From assembly GCA_015501595.1 (NCBI GenBank), contig JADNRX010000013.1, positions 310,001 to 374,000 of the forward strand: a DNA stretch of 64,000 nucleotides, given 5' to 3'. This stretch comes from Hymenopellis radicata (taxonomy: Eukaryota > Basidiomycota > Agaricomycetes > Agaricales > Physalacriaceae). How positions within the stretch are numbered: position 1 is the first letter of the stretch; each line of letters opens with the position of its first letter. The position numbers and the translations under genes were made by a program. Below the pieces are notes generated by a model. It did no database searches, was not told the DNA's origin, and saw only the letters and a program-made list of their open reading frames with translations. Of the stretch, positions 11,461 to 23,908 are shown piece after piece.

Positions 11461-13846
11461 ATGACCAAGTACATCGTCGTGTCTGGTGGTGTAGTAAGTG
11501 GCATCGGCAAGGGAGTTATCGGTATGCCTACGTTCGCTCTTCCAAAGGCAACTGTTAACCGTGAACAGCATCGTCGACGGGATTGCTCCTCAAAACCATT
11601 GGCCTCAAAGTCAGTGCGATCAAAATCGATCCGTACATGAACATAGATGCGGGCACGATGCGGCCTACTGAGCATGGTGAGACGCGCGTCGTCTATGAGA
11701 ATATGTCTGACGTCGAGTAGGGGAGGTGTACGTTCTCAACGACGGCGGCGAGGTAGATTTAGATCTCGGGAATTATGAACGTTATCTGGATATCACTCTT
11801 TCGCGGGACAACAACATTACGACCGGCAAGATCTATAGAGAGGTCATAGAAAAAGAGGTATCACTCTTATCTCGCGTTATCGTGTACATTTGACTGACCA
11901 TTCTCACAGAGAAAGGGAGAATACCTCGGCAAGACTGTTCAGGTCGATATCACTGCTTATATTGGCCCTCCTTGTCGATCTTGACGCGTGTTTTAGATCG
12001 TCCCTCATGTCACAAACGCGATCCAAGACTGGATACAGCGCGTATCAAAAATTCCTGTCGACGAGACTGGCGAAGAGCCTGATGTCTGCATTGTCGAGGT
12101 ACGTGTACACTGACTGTTCACTTGTGTTCGCGTCTTCATAATCCTCCTAGCTCGGCGGTACTGTTGGTGACATTGAATCCGCACCGTTCGTGGAAGCTAT
12201 GCGCCAGTTCCAGTTTCGCGTCGGACACAAGAACTTCGCTCTCATCCATGTATCTTTGGTGCCTGATATGCACGGTGAGCAGAAAACAAAGCCCACGCAG
12301 ACCACAGTCCATTCCCTTCGTGGACTTGGTCTGCTGCCTGACCTTGTACGTTGATTTAACTTCTGCGGTCAATTCATGTGTCAACTCTGTATTAGATCGC
12401 TTGTCGTTTGCTTGTTCGAGAACCACTCCTGGACGCCACGAAGGAGAAGATATCAATGTTCTGTCACGTCGCCGCAGAACAGGTCTTCGGAGTACACGAC
12501 GTGTCATCAGTGTACCATGTTCCTCTCCTTCTTCAATCCCAAGGAATTGTGGAATATCTGCGCAAGCGACTTGACCTCGGGAGTGTCAATATTACAGAGA
12601 AAATGGTGCAGCACGGACTGTCGTTGGAGAAACGCTGGAGGGACATGACCAGCGGGTACGTCCGAGGCGATTGCTGTCTCTCACGTCGTTAATCCCTCTA
12701 TAACAGCCAAGCACGTCTTTTCGACTCTGTTTCGATTGTTTTGGTTGGAAAGTACACCGACCTCAAGGATTCCTATATGTCCGTTATCAAGGCTCTGGAA
12801 CATTCGGCCTTCCGTGTCCAGCGAAAACTTAACTTGACTGTATGTCCCTCTGTCACCTCTTCACCTTCCTGTAATTCTGACTGCATCTTTATATGTAGTG
12901 GGTAGAATCCTCAGATCTCGAACCCGAAACGCAGGAATCCAATCCTGCCAAATATCATGACGCTTGGAGAGCTGTTGTGGGAGCTGGGTCAGTCATATTC
13001 TTCACTTTCTTATTCCACTTCTCATAGCGCATTGCAGTGGTATCCTTGTTCCTGGCGGATTCGGTAGTCGTGGAACTGAGGGTATGCTCATGGCAATCAA
13101 ATACGCCCGTGAGCAACAAATCCCATTCTTGGGTATTTGCCTTGGCTTCCAGCTTTCCGTCATTGAATGGGCGAGAAATGTCCTCAACATCTCCGGTATG
13201 GTTTTTCTTGCATTTGTCCTTGTTGTATATCTCAATCGAACACAGGCGCCACGTCTGCCGAATTCGACCCATCCACCGAACACCCTGCCATTGTGTTCAT
13301 GCCTGAAATCTCGCGTACTCATATGGGAGGCACCATGCGACTTGGACTTCGGCCCACGGTCTTTGAAAAGGACACCGCCGGCTGCAGCAAAGTGCGCAAA
13401 CTCTACGGAGGAGCAGGGAAAATCTGGGAAAGGCATCGCCACCGTTATGAGGTTAACCCGGAGTGGGTTGAGAAACTCACAGCCAGCGGTCTAAACTTTT
13501 GCGGAAAAGACGAGAAGGGAGAGCGTATGCAGGTCCTCGAATTGCCTAGTAAGTTCATCTCACACCTTTCGAATTCATATTTCTGATGGCATACCTAGAC
13601 CATCCATTCTTCGTTGGCTTACAAGCTCACCCCGAGTTCTGCACTCGTCCCTTGAATCCGTCCCCTCCCTTCCTGGGCTTCGTTGCGGCGTCTTCTGGGC
13701 GTCATGTCTTGGTCGAGCAACTCGCGTTCCAGCACGCGAATTTCAAGCCACCCCACCCCGTAGAAGCGATGATTGACGAAGCGGACCTCAGGCGCGACGA
13801 TCTTCCGCCAATCACTCAAGCTGCAGGACCTGGGGACACTGCCTAA
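11461..13846 (+). CDS. URA7: CTP synthase
   Basis: Converts UTP to CTP using ATP and glutamine ammonia in the cytosol; the last step of pyrimidine nucleotide synthesis. The N-terminal synthetase domain begins [20 protein letters not shown], with the P-loop-like [19 protein letters not shown] residues after the first intron, and [18 protein letters not shown]. The C-terminal class I glutamine amidotransferase domain has [11 protein letters not shown], the nucleophile elbow [16 protein letters not shown] with catalytic Cys, and the catalytic His/Glu in [19 protein letters not shown]. About ten short introns were recognised and each removal keeps the family sequence continuous. The length is as expected for the fungal enzyme, with a short C-terminal tail ending AAGPGDTA. 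Confidence 0.95.
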
Positions 13847-14780
13847 AATTACTATACCGATCTAATCGAATACACCACGTCTATATACACTAACTAGACA
13901 TCTACATCCATCTACACGCATCACTTGTATTTCTAGACATCTACATCGCAATTCACTGTAGCATCTACGCGCAACCCCTCACCCACTTTTTTCGAATATT
14001 ATGTAATCCGCCTACCCATGCTTCGTAGTGTAGGCGGGCAGGTCAAGGATGAATTTTGCGCCGGTGGTCAGTCAGGTCTCAACTTCGAAAAGAGTCCAAA
14101 CAGGGCATAGTCGAGTATCGTCAGCGCCGTAGACGCCACTCGTGCAGACATCTGGTCGCCACGAATGGCTATGGCATAACTTCCGGGGCCTCAGCGAGAT
14201 AGCACCAGAAATTAGAATATAGTAGATTAGATATCCCCAGTAAAACCAGTGGCTAATAGATCTATAATGATTTGAGCACTGAGCGCTTGAGCACTAAGCG
14301 TGCTCAAGCTCAAGTCTGCGGCAGGCCAGATGTGACAGGCATGCAAGGACTGATCGTCACATCAGTGCTGTCACCCCGCGCCTCTTTCTGCAAGCCCTCC
14401 CACAGCAGTTTCACTAAACGTGTTTCTCTTCGAGCGCAATATTGCCAATGTGGAGCTTTCTTCTCTGTTGGATGCGTACCATGCTCTCTAATCGTTCATT
14501 ACACTGGATGTCAACCCACGGGAACTTCTTCAGCAATAGGTCTCAAACGTAACGGTTTTTTTCGTCAGGTTGTCATCTTTCGCGCCCAGCTCGGCGCGTG
14601 TCGATGGGACCACGCAATGTACTAGGCACATCAGTGTTTTAAACTATAGCTTCACCTGCAAAGCATTCTGATCGCACTTGATAAACACGAGGCGCATTCA
14701 TGGCAGCGTTGGGAAACTGTTACTGAGTAAACTTGACAAAATGGAGCAGGGTAACGCTCCTCTGTTCAGATTCCTTGCAA
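13847..14780. other. Intergenic region with small repeats
   Basis: No gene supported. The CTP synthase 3' side has a duplicated 15-mer CTAGACATCTACATC at 13894-13908 and 13933-13947. Further right a hairpin-forming repeat occurs at 14285-14309. Several reading frames in 14270-14625 lack family resemblance or a good start. Confidence 0.55.
14285..14309. repeat. Inverted repeat, 10-bp stem and 5-nt loop
   Basis: GCTTGAGCAC is followed, after TAAGC, by its exact reverse complement GTGCTCAAGC. The left arm overlaps a direct duplication of TTGAGCACT that begins at about 14272. Function unknown. Confidence 0.55.
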
Positions 14781-15850
14781 CTAATCGGTTCTAAAACTAG
14801 GTGATGCCTTCAGAATATCAACGTAGGCTTCCCCATCCATGTCCTCTTTGTCTGTCGACAGAGCGACATGCGCCCACTTTACCGTATCTCGAATGGTTTC
14901 CTGGGCTTGACTCTGAATGAGGAACAGGGAATCCGTGCCAAGTTGTATTCTGAATGGCAAACGAGGTTCGCTTGCAAGCTTGAATATGGCCTGCAACTGA
15001 CTGTCAGAAGTAGTATGCCAGACCAATCGCACCTCGGCCATTCGACTTGGACTGCCTAGATATGGATAGTCCGCTGCCACGATTTGGCGGAAGAGTGCAG
15101 CAGGATTCGTCGGAGTGTCGTATGCAGGATGGATGGGAATAGTCGTCGCAGAGGATCCCCTCCATTCACTCTCGAATCCTCCTGGCTGGATTATAGCGCC
15201 TTTGATGTTCCAAGAAGGATCCATTTCTTTGAAGAACGCTTGAGTAAATCCTTCGAGGGCTGGAACATTGTAAGTCTTTATTCTGAATCAAACGTATACT
15301 GAAATCCGCGCCTTACCGAATTTACTGGCTTGATAGTAAGACATCACCGGATTTGAGCGATAGCCACCTGGTGCGCTAATGTTGAAGAGGTAACCTCCTG
15401 TTTCCTGCTGTCGGAATATTCTGGCAATCTTCAAGTTTTCAATAGCCTTGAATGTCGTCGGCTGCCACCGAGGAGCAATTGGAACTTTACCTCTCGCATG
15501 ACAAACACCGGACCCCAGAATTGCACTTCGAATAGATAGCGTGCATCGGCCAATGGAATACCCTCAACTTCTCCAAACACCACTGTGCCCGCGTTGTTTA
15601 CTACTACGTCAATTCGTCCAAAATGCTGCACGACGTGTCTCAACGCTGACGCGACGTCCTCCTGGTTCGTCAGGTCTAGCTCTACTGGTAGAAGCTGCTT
15701 TGGGTATTTCTCCTGCAGCTTAGACAGGCCTGCGGCATTCCGCGATGTGGCGGCGATATATTCACCGGATGCAAGAACGGTTTCGAGAATGGCTTTCCCG
15801 AGACCGCTGGACGTTCCAGTCACGAACCAAACGCGAGGAGACGCAGACAT
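14781..15850 (-). CDS. Short-chain dehydrogenase/reductase
   Basis: NAD(P)(H)-dependent oxidoreductase of the classical SDR family; substrate unknown. Start MSASPRVWFVTGTSSGLGKA contains the TGxxxGxG cofactor site at about residues 11-18. VVVNNAG follows at about residue 85. After an intron the catalytic motif appears as SYYQASKF (Tyr-x3-Lys) preceded by the Ser-containing NISAPGGYRSNP. The C-terminal half carries IIQPGGFESEWRGSS and ends KASPSFRTD. Two introns were placed, after VFVMRE and after SKF. No signal peptide is evident. A TATA box lies 62 bp upstream. Isolated between two gene-poor stretches, so context gives no substrate clue. Confidence 0.9.
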
Positions 15851-17142
15851 GTGAGTGAGGAGAGCAAGAAGATTCTTTTGCTGCTTGACTAGAGTTCACT
15901 GGTGAGTATACCTTTTATATTGCTCTCCTTGCTAATTATAGACAGAGTTAGTTAACTGCTTCTGAACGTAACCAACCGCCTTTCCGTCGAAACCCGTGGT
16001 CTTCCTCAACTTCAAACACACCGGTTTGGGAGAGCACCGTAAGCAATGTTATGCAAGACTTTTCTCTGACCGATTCCTGAAACTAAGTCTAGGAGATACA
16101 GCCTGTTTTCTCTGCTGAACGTTAATAGACGCTTCTCCAACCATTATCTTCTTCCTGGTAGAACGAGATAAATCTGTTTCCCAATTATTCTCTACCTCGA
16201 CCCGCCCAAGATCTTGCTGTTCGTATCACAGGTTCGCGCCACAATTAAAGGCCGCTATGACCCGGCGCGCCTCGGGCCACGGGACGCCTTCCACCTTGCT
16301 AAATCTGACATGGCCGGCGTTGTTCACCGATATGCTCGACAACAAACTCTCTGGACTTTCGCCGTGGGTTTATGAGTCGGGGCTGACCACACCGGTTCGT
16401 ACTTGCACGCTAATTTACCGAGGCACTGGAAACACCGGTTACTAACTTAAGAGTATACGTGGACCACTACGATGAGGCGCCAATGAATCCACACAGGCGC
16501 CGCCTTGCCGTGTGGTTGCGTTTTCAAGCTGCCGACATTTACGAGATAAGCAGGACTGCGCGTGTCGTCACCTATTTTCGGTACACGGCTGACTTCACCT
16601 GGCAGAAATAGCGCGCGTTGATCGTAATACTATTATGCATTTCGATGGTAGTACTCCGGTTACGCCACAGTTACTCTAGAGATTCAGGCCTTGGTTCGAA
16701 AAGCATTATGTGTAGCCAGGTAATTTTACCCACTTCTTAGCAAGTGTGCGCTGTCCTGGACACTGAAGCAGGTTGATTCAAGGTTGATTCGCTCAGTATT
16801 CTTCGGGTACATTCGAACCGTATCACCGATCCAGGATCTTTATCTCACTGCTGTCAGTGAGAGTCAACATCGGGAGACCTCCCCAGTGATACCGGGGGTC
16901 GTGGAGGATCGCAGCAGTCACCGCTCTATCATAAAACGAGCTGAAGGTGAGGCCTTGAGGCATGGCAAATAGGCAATAAAATGTACTTATTTACGGACCG
17001 AAATAAGTATGGTAGAGAATTGTTGGCAACAATTAAGCTTAAGACCAAAGGAAAGAGCGCGACGTAAAAAGGAGTCGGACCGCCAGCGTGCCTCCAACCG
17101 CGTTTCTCACACATCCGTCGACTTCTGCCATAACCCAAGCCT
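15851..17142. other. Gene-poor interval between the dehydrogenase and mitoferrin genes
   Basis: About 1.3 kb with no supported gene. Short frames (for example around 16257-16445 and 16784-16972) show no recognisable motif or codon pattern. Contains a GGCGCGCC site near 16262. No tRNA fold was found at the isolated GGTTCGA near 16693. Confidence 0.5.
15912..15919 (-). promoter_or_regulatory. TATA box of the short-chain dehydrogenase gene
   Basis: The minus strand reads TATAAAAG, 62 bp upstream of the ATG at 15850. Consensus sequence and spacing both fit. Confidence 0.6.
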
Positions 17143-18345
17143 ATGGCGGAGGAGATCGACTATGAGTCCCTACCACCCAATGCTGGTCTCGGCGTAAGTT
17201 TCTTCTTCATCATGGACTACAGGATCTAGACCTTTTTTTCTCGATATGTAGGTGAACATGCTCGCCGGTGCACTTGTACGTTTTTCCATCCCACCGCCTT
17301 CACCCTTGACATACCTGTTCCCCGCATTTTCCAGGCTGGCATATCCGAACATGCTGTCATGTACCCTATCGACAGCATCAAGGTGAGCACGTCGAGCAGC
17401 ACGCCCGACAGTGTAAAACCTTTCATCTAGACGCGGATGCAAGTTTTCGCGACAACGCCCGTCGCTGTCTACACTGGCGTCGGCAACGCATTCACCCGCA
17501 TATCCTCCACGGAGGGCGTTCGTGCGTTATGGAGAGGCGTATGGTCTGTCGTGCTGGGCGCCGGTCCTGCCCACGCCGTGCACTTTGGCACTTTGGAGGC
17601 AGTCAAGGAACTCATGGGTGGAAACGAAGCAGGAAACCAGTGGCTAGCAACCTGTGCGTATCTCCTGAACTTGCCTTGGTTTTCACTCATCGTCTGCAGC
17701 GGTGGCGGGTGCGTCCGCGACTACAGCAGCTGATGCCCTGATGAACCCATTCGACGGTCGGTCCTTATCACATCTCCCTCCTTGAGAATTCTCATAGCTT
17801 TTCAAGTCATTAAACAACGCATGCAAATGCACAAATCAGAGTTCCGGTCGGTCTTCACCTGTGCCAAGGTTGTATACCGGAACGAGGGTCTGGCAGCCTT
17901 CTACGTGTCATATCCCACCACCCTGGCCATCTCGATACCCTTCAACGCCATCCAATTCACCGTGTACGAGCAGATCAAACGGCTCGTTAATCCAACACAT
18001 GAATACTCGCCCGTTACACATATAACTGCTGGCGCGGTAGCTGGAGCCGTCGCCGCTGCGATGACCACGCCTCTCGATGTTGCCAAAACTATTCTGCAAA
18101 CTAAAGGAAGCTCTCAAGATGTAGAAATACGCAACGTCAAGGGGATGGGCGGCGCGTTGAAGATCATCTGGGCTCGCGACGGTCTGAAAGGCTTTGCACG
18201 CGGTCTGACCCCAAGAGTAATGACAGCTATGCCGAGTTCTGCACTATGCTGGTTGTCCTATGAATTCTTCAGTACGTTTTTCTGTCTCTTATTTGCCTCC
18301 GTGCTAATGTCCGCTCGCGCAGAGGCAGCAATCCGGGCAAACTAG
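17143..18345 (+). CDS. MRS4: Mitochondrial carrier, mitoferrin (Mrs3/Mrs4) type
   Basis: Inner-membrane carrier that supplies iron to the matrix for haem and Fe-S cluster synthesis. The spliced start MAEEIDYESLPPNAGLG-VN leads into MLAGALAGISEHAVMYPIDS and IKTRMQ, the first PxD-x2-K carrier signature. The second repeat contains ADALMNPFD-VIKQRMQMHK, the third MTTPLDVAKTILQTKG. Six membrane helices in three repeats are expected. The YESLPPN leader and the GISEHAVMYPID wording are typical of mitoferrins rather than other carriers. Introns are short; the last exon adds only EAAIRAN. The protein is about 290 residues, the usual carrier size. Confidence 0.92.
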
Positions 18346-18514
18346 AGTGTCCCTCAAAATTCACTATGATTAGGTCGATCCATGCTCACATTTATTTCAT
18401 TGTAGCACTTACTTTACCCTCATCACACCTGTAATAATAATTGGCATCAACACTACGATGAATGATGGTACTTAGATACAAAATGTCACGCGTCCTTGTT
18501 TGGTTGTGATCGGC
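18346..18514. other. Short spacer between the mitoferrin and HFI1 genes
   Basis: A 169-bp interval containing the mitoferrin 3' end and the HFI1 promoter; no separate feature seen. Confidence 0.5.
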
Positions 18515-19630
18515 ATGTCTTTGCCTTCTACCACCACTATCAAACAGCAACTCACCACGCTCCTCGGCCAAAAGGCATCCACTTACTTTGAGACACTTAG
18601 TTTGTTTATCTCCGGAAAACTATCGCGCTCTGAACTCGAAGAGACGCTACGACCACTCTTAGACGCTCAGAATCTCAGTGAGTACACCATACTTAGATGA
18701 AATGGTTTGCGCTAACTAGTACTCTAGTTCAACTCCATAATGCGCTCATAATATCCATATTCGACGCGCGCAGCTTCAAGCGTCCTGCCACGCCTCCTCC
18801 TGATCTTCCGAAACAAACAGCACGCAAACGGCGGCGAACTCTTCCTTACCAGGGACCCGAAGACTATGACAGCATCCGCTCTGAAAGACTTAAACATTGG
18901 ACAGTGTCACTAGGTCGGCAAGAACGCGAAAGACTAGGACACGTACACGAAGCAGCACAACCAATCGACGCAGTTCGACCGCGACCAGCCACTGATGAAA
19001 TAACTCGTGAGAGAGGTGTGGTACTCCTTCCGGAGCGGGGAGGTTAGATTTAATCAATTATTGACTGTCCTCTACTTCAATCATGGTCACTAGAACCTCC
19101 CGGGAGTCGACTACCTGTCCAACTGGCCGCGTCGACGAGGTCACCGAATCAGCAACATATTGCTGATCGAATGAACCTCATATGCGCCCAGAACAATCTT
19201 GGATCTCCCTCTCGACTCGTTTCTTCGTTGATGCACCTGGCCTGCGAGGTATTCATTCTTCCGTTTTCTTAGAATGGGATGCTAAGGAAAGATTTATCAG
19301 GTCAAACTCAAACAACTCATAACGCATGCCCTAACCTTGACCTCCGAATCTCTGGCTATATCGTCCATCACTCCGACGCATGTGGCCGGTCATCATCGCT
19401 CGCAAAAGGTGCTATCAATGGCGGCATTCGAGACCTTATTTGCGATGGCTCCAGCCGACCTTCCTAATCAGAGTGCTGCTGCCATGCGACTTGCTGTTGG
19501 TGAACGAGAGGAGGAGGAGATTCCGGGGATACTCAAAGAGAATCAAGTGAGAGATTACAAGTGGCAACTCATGGCTCTGCTTGCGGAGCGTAGTACTGTG
19601 AGGGAGGCGTTGATGGCTGCCAAAGGGTAG
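18515..19630 (+). CDS. HFI1: SAGA coactivator subunit Hfi1/Ada1
   Basis: Core histone-fold subunit of the SAGA coactivator, pairing with Taf12 in yeast. The N-terminus MSLPSTTTIKQQLTTLLGQK, YFETLSLFISGKLSRSELEE and, after an intron, LIQLHNALIISIFDARSF make up the conserved SAGA-Tad1 region, followed by a basic ARKRRR patch. The central and C-terminal histone-fold region includes QQHIADRMNLICAQNNLG, LVSSLMHLACEVKLKQLI and ALTLTSESL. The tail has WQLMALLAERSTVREALMAA. Three introns were placed by restored frame. The ATG at 18515 is the first in frame; translation from an upstream TTG is not needed. TAF10, a second SAGA subunit, lies 14 kb to the left. Confidence 0.88.
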
Positions 19631-19786
19631 TATTCGGTTTATTCTGTATCTCTGTATTGTTATAGTCAGCGTATGCACATCACGAAATGTGACGTGACAG
19701 TGACACTCAACTTAGACTTGTGCCACCATCTCGGTGGTCATCCATCTCTACGCTCGCGAAATCGTTCATTCCTTTTCAGCGACGCC

Positions 19787-21414
19787 ATGGAACGACCAGT
19801 AACCTCGAAATCTCGTGGCGTATGCAGGTATTACAAAGAACCTCGAGGCTGTTTCTCTGGCGACAAGTGCAAGTTTCTCCACGGCGAGCCAGAGGAGACG
19901 GAGATCAAGTTTACGCCTTTTGATCAGGCAAAGACATGCCGGTACTATGCGCAGGGTACGTTCTCAGCTTATTATTCGCGCTGACATGCTCAATATCTAC
20001 TAGGATTCTGTAAACGAGGAGACAAGTGCTGGTTCAAGCACACAGCCCCGAAAGCGAGGACATCGAAAGGCGAGGAGGAAGAGGAACTTTGCTCCATCTG
20101 CTTCGACCGGCCGGTGACTTATGGTCTTTTGAGTACGCGTATCGCTGCCACGTCCGGATGACCCGACGCTAATTCGATTATTTGTAGTGGGGTGTACTCA
20201 TGTCTTCTGCATTACCGTGGGTTGAATTTGACATCTCCGCTACCTCAACTCATAGCTTCCCATACTACAGTGCATTAAAGAATGGCGTGATTCTGCCAAG
20301 AAGAACAATCAAGGCGGTATTCTAAAAGTCACCAAATTATGTCCAATGTGTCGAGCGCCGTCCAAGTATATCACTCCGTCCTCCCTCTTCTACAAACACG
20401 ACGACCCCAGGAAGGAACAAGTCGTAACCGCCTACAAGGAAAGCATGGCAAGAATACCTTGCCGGTACGCACACCTTTACTCGCTCGCTCACTTTGTGCT
20501 CAACGATCGCTCTTTCAGGTATTTCCAGAGAACGAAGGGAGACAGTACGAAGAAGCCTTTCTGCCCATTTGGCAAAGACTGCTTCTACCAACACTTGAAT
20601 GCGGACGGTACTTCATACGTGTTCTCCGATGGCGTCGATGTGTGTATGAGGGTTAGTCACATTACCCAGCGCACGCGTAACCGCACTAATCATTGCTCAG
20701 AGACATCCAAATCGCCCAACACCACCTTTCACCTCTGGTTTCTCCCTACATCCATTCAACTATCGCAACCCTCTCGAGATGATTGAGGTACTCATGAGTG
20801 ATCAGTTTGGGAGTATAGCCGCAGAACTCACCGGAGCTTTGGGAAATCTGCAGGACCATCTGGACCTCGAACTCGATGAACCACAACCATCTTTTCGCCG
20901 CTCGATGCTTCTCCGCCACAACCCACCACCCAGTTGGCTCCCTCGTTCTCATTCTGACGACCCCGACGATACTGATATACCGGGTCTTGAGCCCATCGAT
21001 CGACCTTCATCGTCCCATAGTTTCGAAAGCGATGATTCTATGCCGATGCTTCAAGACGTGTCGGAGTCGGAGGATGAGGACTCTCAACTTGGTTTCAGCG
21101 ATAGCGATGACGAAGATGAGCGTGACGAGGACAGAACGTCGGCTGCCCGACCCGCAGGGCCATTCCGACATCGTCTTGATCCCGTAGAGGCTGCTATCAG
21201 AGACGAAATCTTGGACGTTCTTGCTTTTGCTGATGGAGCGGCTGGTTCTGATGCTCAAACACCAGAGGAGGTACGTGCCGGAGATGGCAACATGCGACCT
21301 CCGTTTGTGACGGATGGTCGGGGGCGGGTGATTGGTACGAGAGGGGAAGAAAGCGAAGCCGATGCAGAGATTCCGCGATCTTTGCTGGGGCGCATGTTCA
21401 ATGCTTTCTTTTGA
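19787..21414 (+). CDS. Makorin-type RING E3 ubiquitin ligase
   Basis: Probable RNA-binding ubiquitin ligase. Domain order is CCCH, CCCH, RING (C3HC4), CCCH. The first finger is CRYYKEPRGCFSGDKCKFLH (C-x8-C-x5-C-x3-H); the second CRYYAQ-GFCKRGDKCWFKH spans an intron. The RING has CSICFDRPV, MGCTHVFCIT-CIKEW and KLCPMCR. The last finger ends KKPFCPFGKDCFYQH. These match makorins. The C-terminal third (20780-21414) is acidic and Ser-rich (SESEDEDSQLGFSDSDDEDE) and ends LLGRMFNAFF, without known domains. Seven short introns. It follows HFI1 on the same strand by 157 bp. Confidence 0.92.
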
Positions 21415-21577
21415 AGACTATAGAATTATTTGTACTTTTTATTCCGAATTTGCCAACTATCACATATGATATGCATGGTAGTTGTTTCCGGGTACACGGT
21501 TTCAAAATTTCACGGGTGACTTGTCTACAAAACTCGAGCTTGATCCTAATGTCGGCATCCCGTTCTTGACCAGGACC

Positions 21578-23908
21578 ATGTTCTTCACGAGCAATAAGGA
21601 TATCATCGATGCCAAACGAGCAGAACAGAGTCGTCGCCTCGCTGAGAGTGCGGTCGCGAAAGGGAATCCGGCCATGACGCGTATTTATGGGCTACAGGCG
21701 CGTTCAACTACACTGATGATGGCTGTCGCCTGACGATTGACAATTTACTAGCCTCTGACATTGTTGCCAACATCGAACAAGGGAAATGGACCTCGTCAGA
21801 GGTCCTAGAGGCGTACATTCAGCGTGCCATTAAAGCGCACACCCTCACCAACTGCCTCACAGAAAGTCTGCGTGTCTCCTGGTAGTCTCCTATACAATGG
21901 CTGATAGCTGCCTCAGTTTTATTCGATGAAGCGCGTCTTCAGGCCAAGGAACTGGATGCTGAATTTGCCGCGACCAACAAGATTCGCGGCCCTTTGCACG
22001 GTATACCAATCAGTTTGAAGGTATGTCATCCCTTGTACCCGCCCAGCTCCCGCCTAAGCCTCGCCTAGGACCAATGTACGGCTTCTGTTGCCGCGTTCAT
22101 ATAGCGCCTAACTCTTCCAGTCGACTTCAAGGGTTACGATTCCACCGCGGGATTCAGTGAATGGACTAACCAGCCCGCCACTGAACATGCAGTGGTGCGT
22201 AAATCTAAACCCTCCGACACTGCATTGTTACTTTAATTCACTCCGACGCAGCTGGTCGACAAATAATCGCTGCAGGCGGTATTCCATTCGTCAAGACGAA
22301 TGTTCCCCAGGCTATGCTCACTTTCGAATGCAACAACCCACTCTGGGGGCGCTCTCTTAATCCTTACAACCCGGGTTATACGTGTGGCGGCAGTTCTGGT
22401 GGTGAATCGGCGCTCCTTGCTTTGGACGGCTCTGCGCTCGGTATCGGAACGGACATTGGGGGCAGTTTACGCATACCTCCGGCCTATTGCGGTATATACG
22501 GCCTCAAGCCTGGTTTTGGACGGTTGTCGAAGGAGGGTGCTAAAGGTGAGTTCCTTCGTCTCGTCGAAGAATGTTTCTCATTCTCTGTCAGGTCCGTCTC
22601 CAGGATTCGAGGGTCTCCGGGCCGTGACTGGCCCAATGGCGCGGTCAGTCAAGGACTTGGAATTGTGTTGTCGCGCGTTATTTGGGTCGAGGGAGACGGA
22701 TACGGTGTACGATGTGGCGCCTCTGCCTTATCGAGACGTCTCTCTTCCAGACAAGTTGAAGTTTGGCTATTATACCTCAGGTGGGCTCCTTCTCATGTTC
22801 CTAGGAAGTTAATTCAATTCATACCACTTTCCCAGATGGCTTCATAACGGCATCCCCGGCTACTAAGCGCGCCGTCCTGGAAACGGTCGAGGCACTACGA
22901 AGGCAAGGTCATGAATGTATTGAATTTACGCCTCCAAACGGTGCGCTTATGCAATATGCTTGTCGTTGATTCTCATGTTGGTATAGTGCACGAAGCCGTC
23001 GCCATCTACGTGTCAATCAGTTCTGCAGATGCATATAAGACCATGCTCAGTCATCTTGGGCCAGATCCTATGGCAAGTCTCCAGTATATTCAATCGTTCC
23101 TCCTTTGTGCTTATACTTACCATAGGATAATGGATTGAAAATGCTGGTCTATTCATCCAGAGTTCCACGTCAGTGGCGCGGTCGTCGTTGATATTTCATT
23201 TACCGACCTTTCTCGTAGGCTTCATATCATCGCTCGCGTCATGGATCCTTTCTACTTTCCTTAGTGATCCAAAAGCGGCCAAGGTTGTCACTGCTGCTGG
23301 AGCAAAGGGCTATGGCGAATATGCGAAATGTATTCAACAACGGAATGCTTATGAAAAGGCATTTTACCAACAGGTACAGTCCTGACTTGTCGTTCGACCG
23401 GTTCACGTCCTCATGCGTGTTTAGGTTTGGCACAAATACGGATTCGATGGAATCATATGTCCCGTACAAGCTATGCCCCAACTACCAAACGGGTAGGTGT
23501 TTCACCGATGCCCGAGTATGTAAGTATGAAAGCTGATGCACATCATTCAGTGGCGCCACCAATCTTAGTCCCTTGGCAGCTGCAACCCTCTTGTATAACG
23601 TCCTCGATAGTCCCGTTGGGGTGGTACCTGTTACCTGGGTGGATCCTGAAAAGGACAAGCTTACCGACGAGTGGCTCGTGAAGAAGAATAGCGAAGGCAG
23701 TTCGTTCATGGAAGACCAGCTATACCGGAGCAAGAAACCCTTTTATGATCCGGTACCGATGAAGGATATGCCGATCGCAATTCAGGTGGTTGGGAAGCGC
23801 TGGGATGAGGAGAAGGTGATAGCGATGATGGATCTCGTGGATAGGGCGCTGGGAGATAGAGGGTTTGGGCCTGGGGCATGTACACAGAAGACAGGTAAAA
23901 TGTATTGA
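21578..23908 (+). CDS. Amidase signature family hydrolase (acetamidase / fatty-acid amide hydrolase-like)
   Basis: Hydrolyses an amide, substrate unknown. The catalytic Lys lies in [11 protein letters not shown], the two serines in [20 protein letters not shown] and [20 protein letters not shown], giving the Lys-Ser-Ser triad. A late [20 protein letters not shown] and [19 protein letters not shown] are typical of fungal amidases. Apparent frame breaks are explained by introns: a 50-nt intron with donor GTGCGG ending CTACAG (about 21650-21700) joins RRLAES to [20 protein letters not shown], and a GTAAAT donor near 22201 joins HAVV to [19 protein letters not shown]. With these the gene is intact. 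The start ATG at 21578 gives [20 protein letters not shown], a normal beginning for the group. Confidence 0.88.

Noticed and set aside
16680..16710. GGTTCGA resembling the T-loop of a tRNA
   Set aside because: No matching acceptor or anticodon stems could be folded around it.
21640..21760. Apparent frameshift early in the amidase gene
   Set aside because: A normal 50-nt intron (GTGCGG...CTACAG) restores the frame and a family-like sequence, so no pseudogene call is needed.
22190..22300. Apparent in-frame stop (CTGGTCGACAAATAA) in the amidase
   Set aside because: Disappears when the GTAAAT donor three bases inside GTGCGTAAAT is used, giving [15 protein letters not shown].
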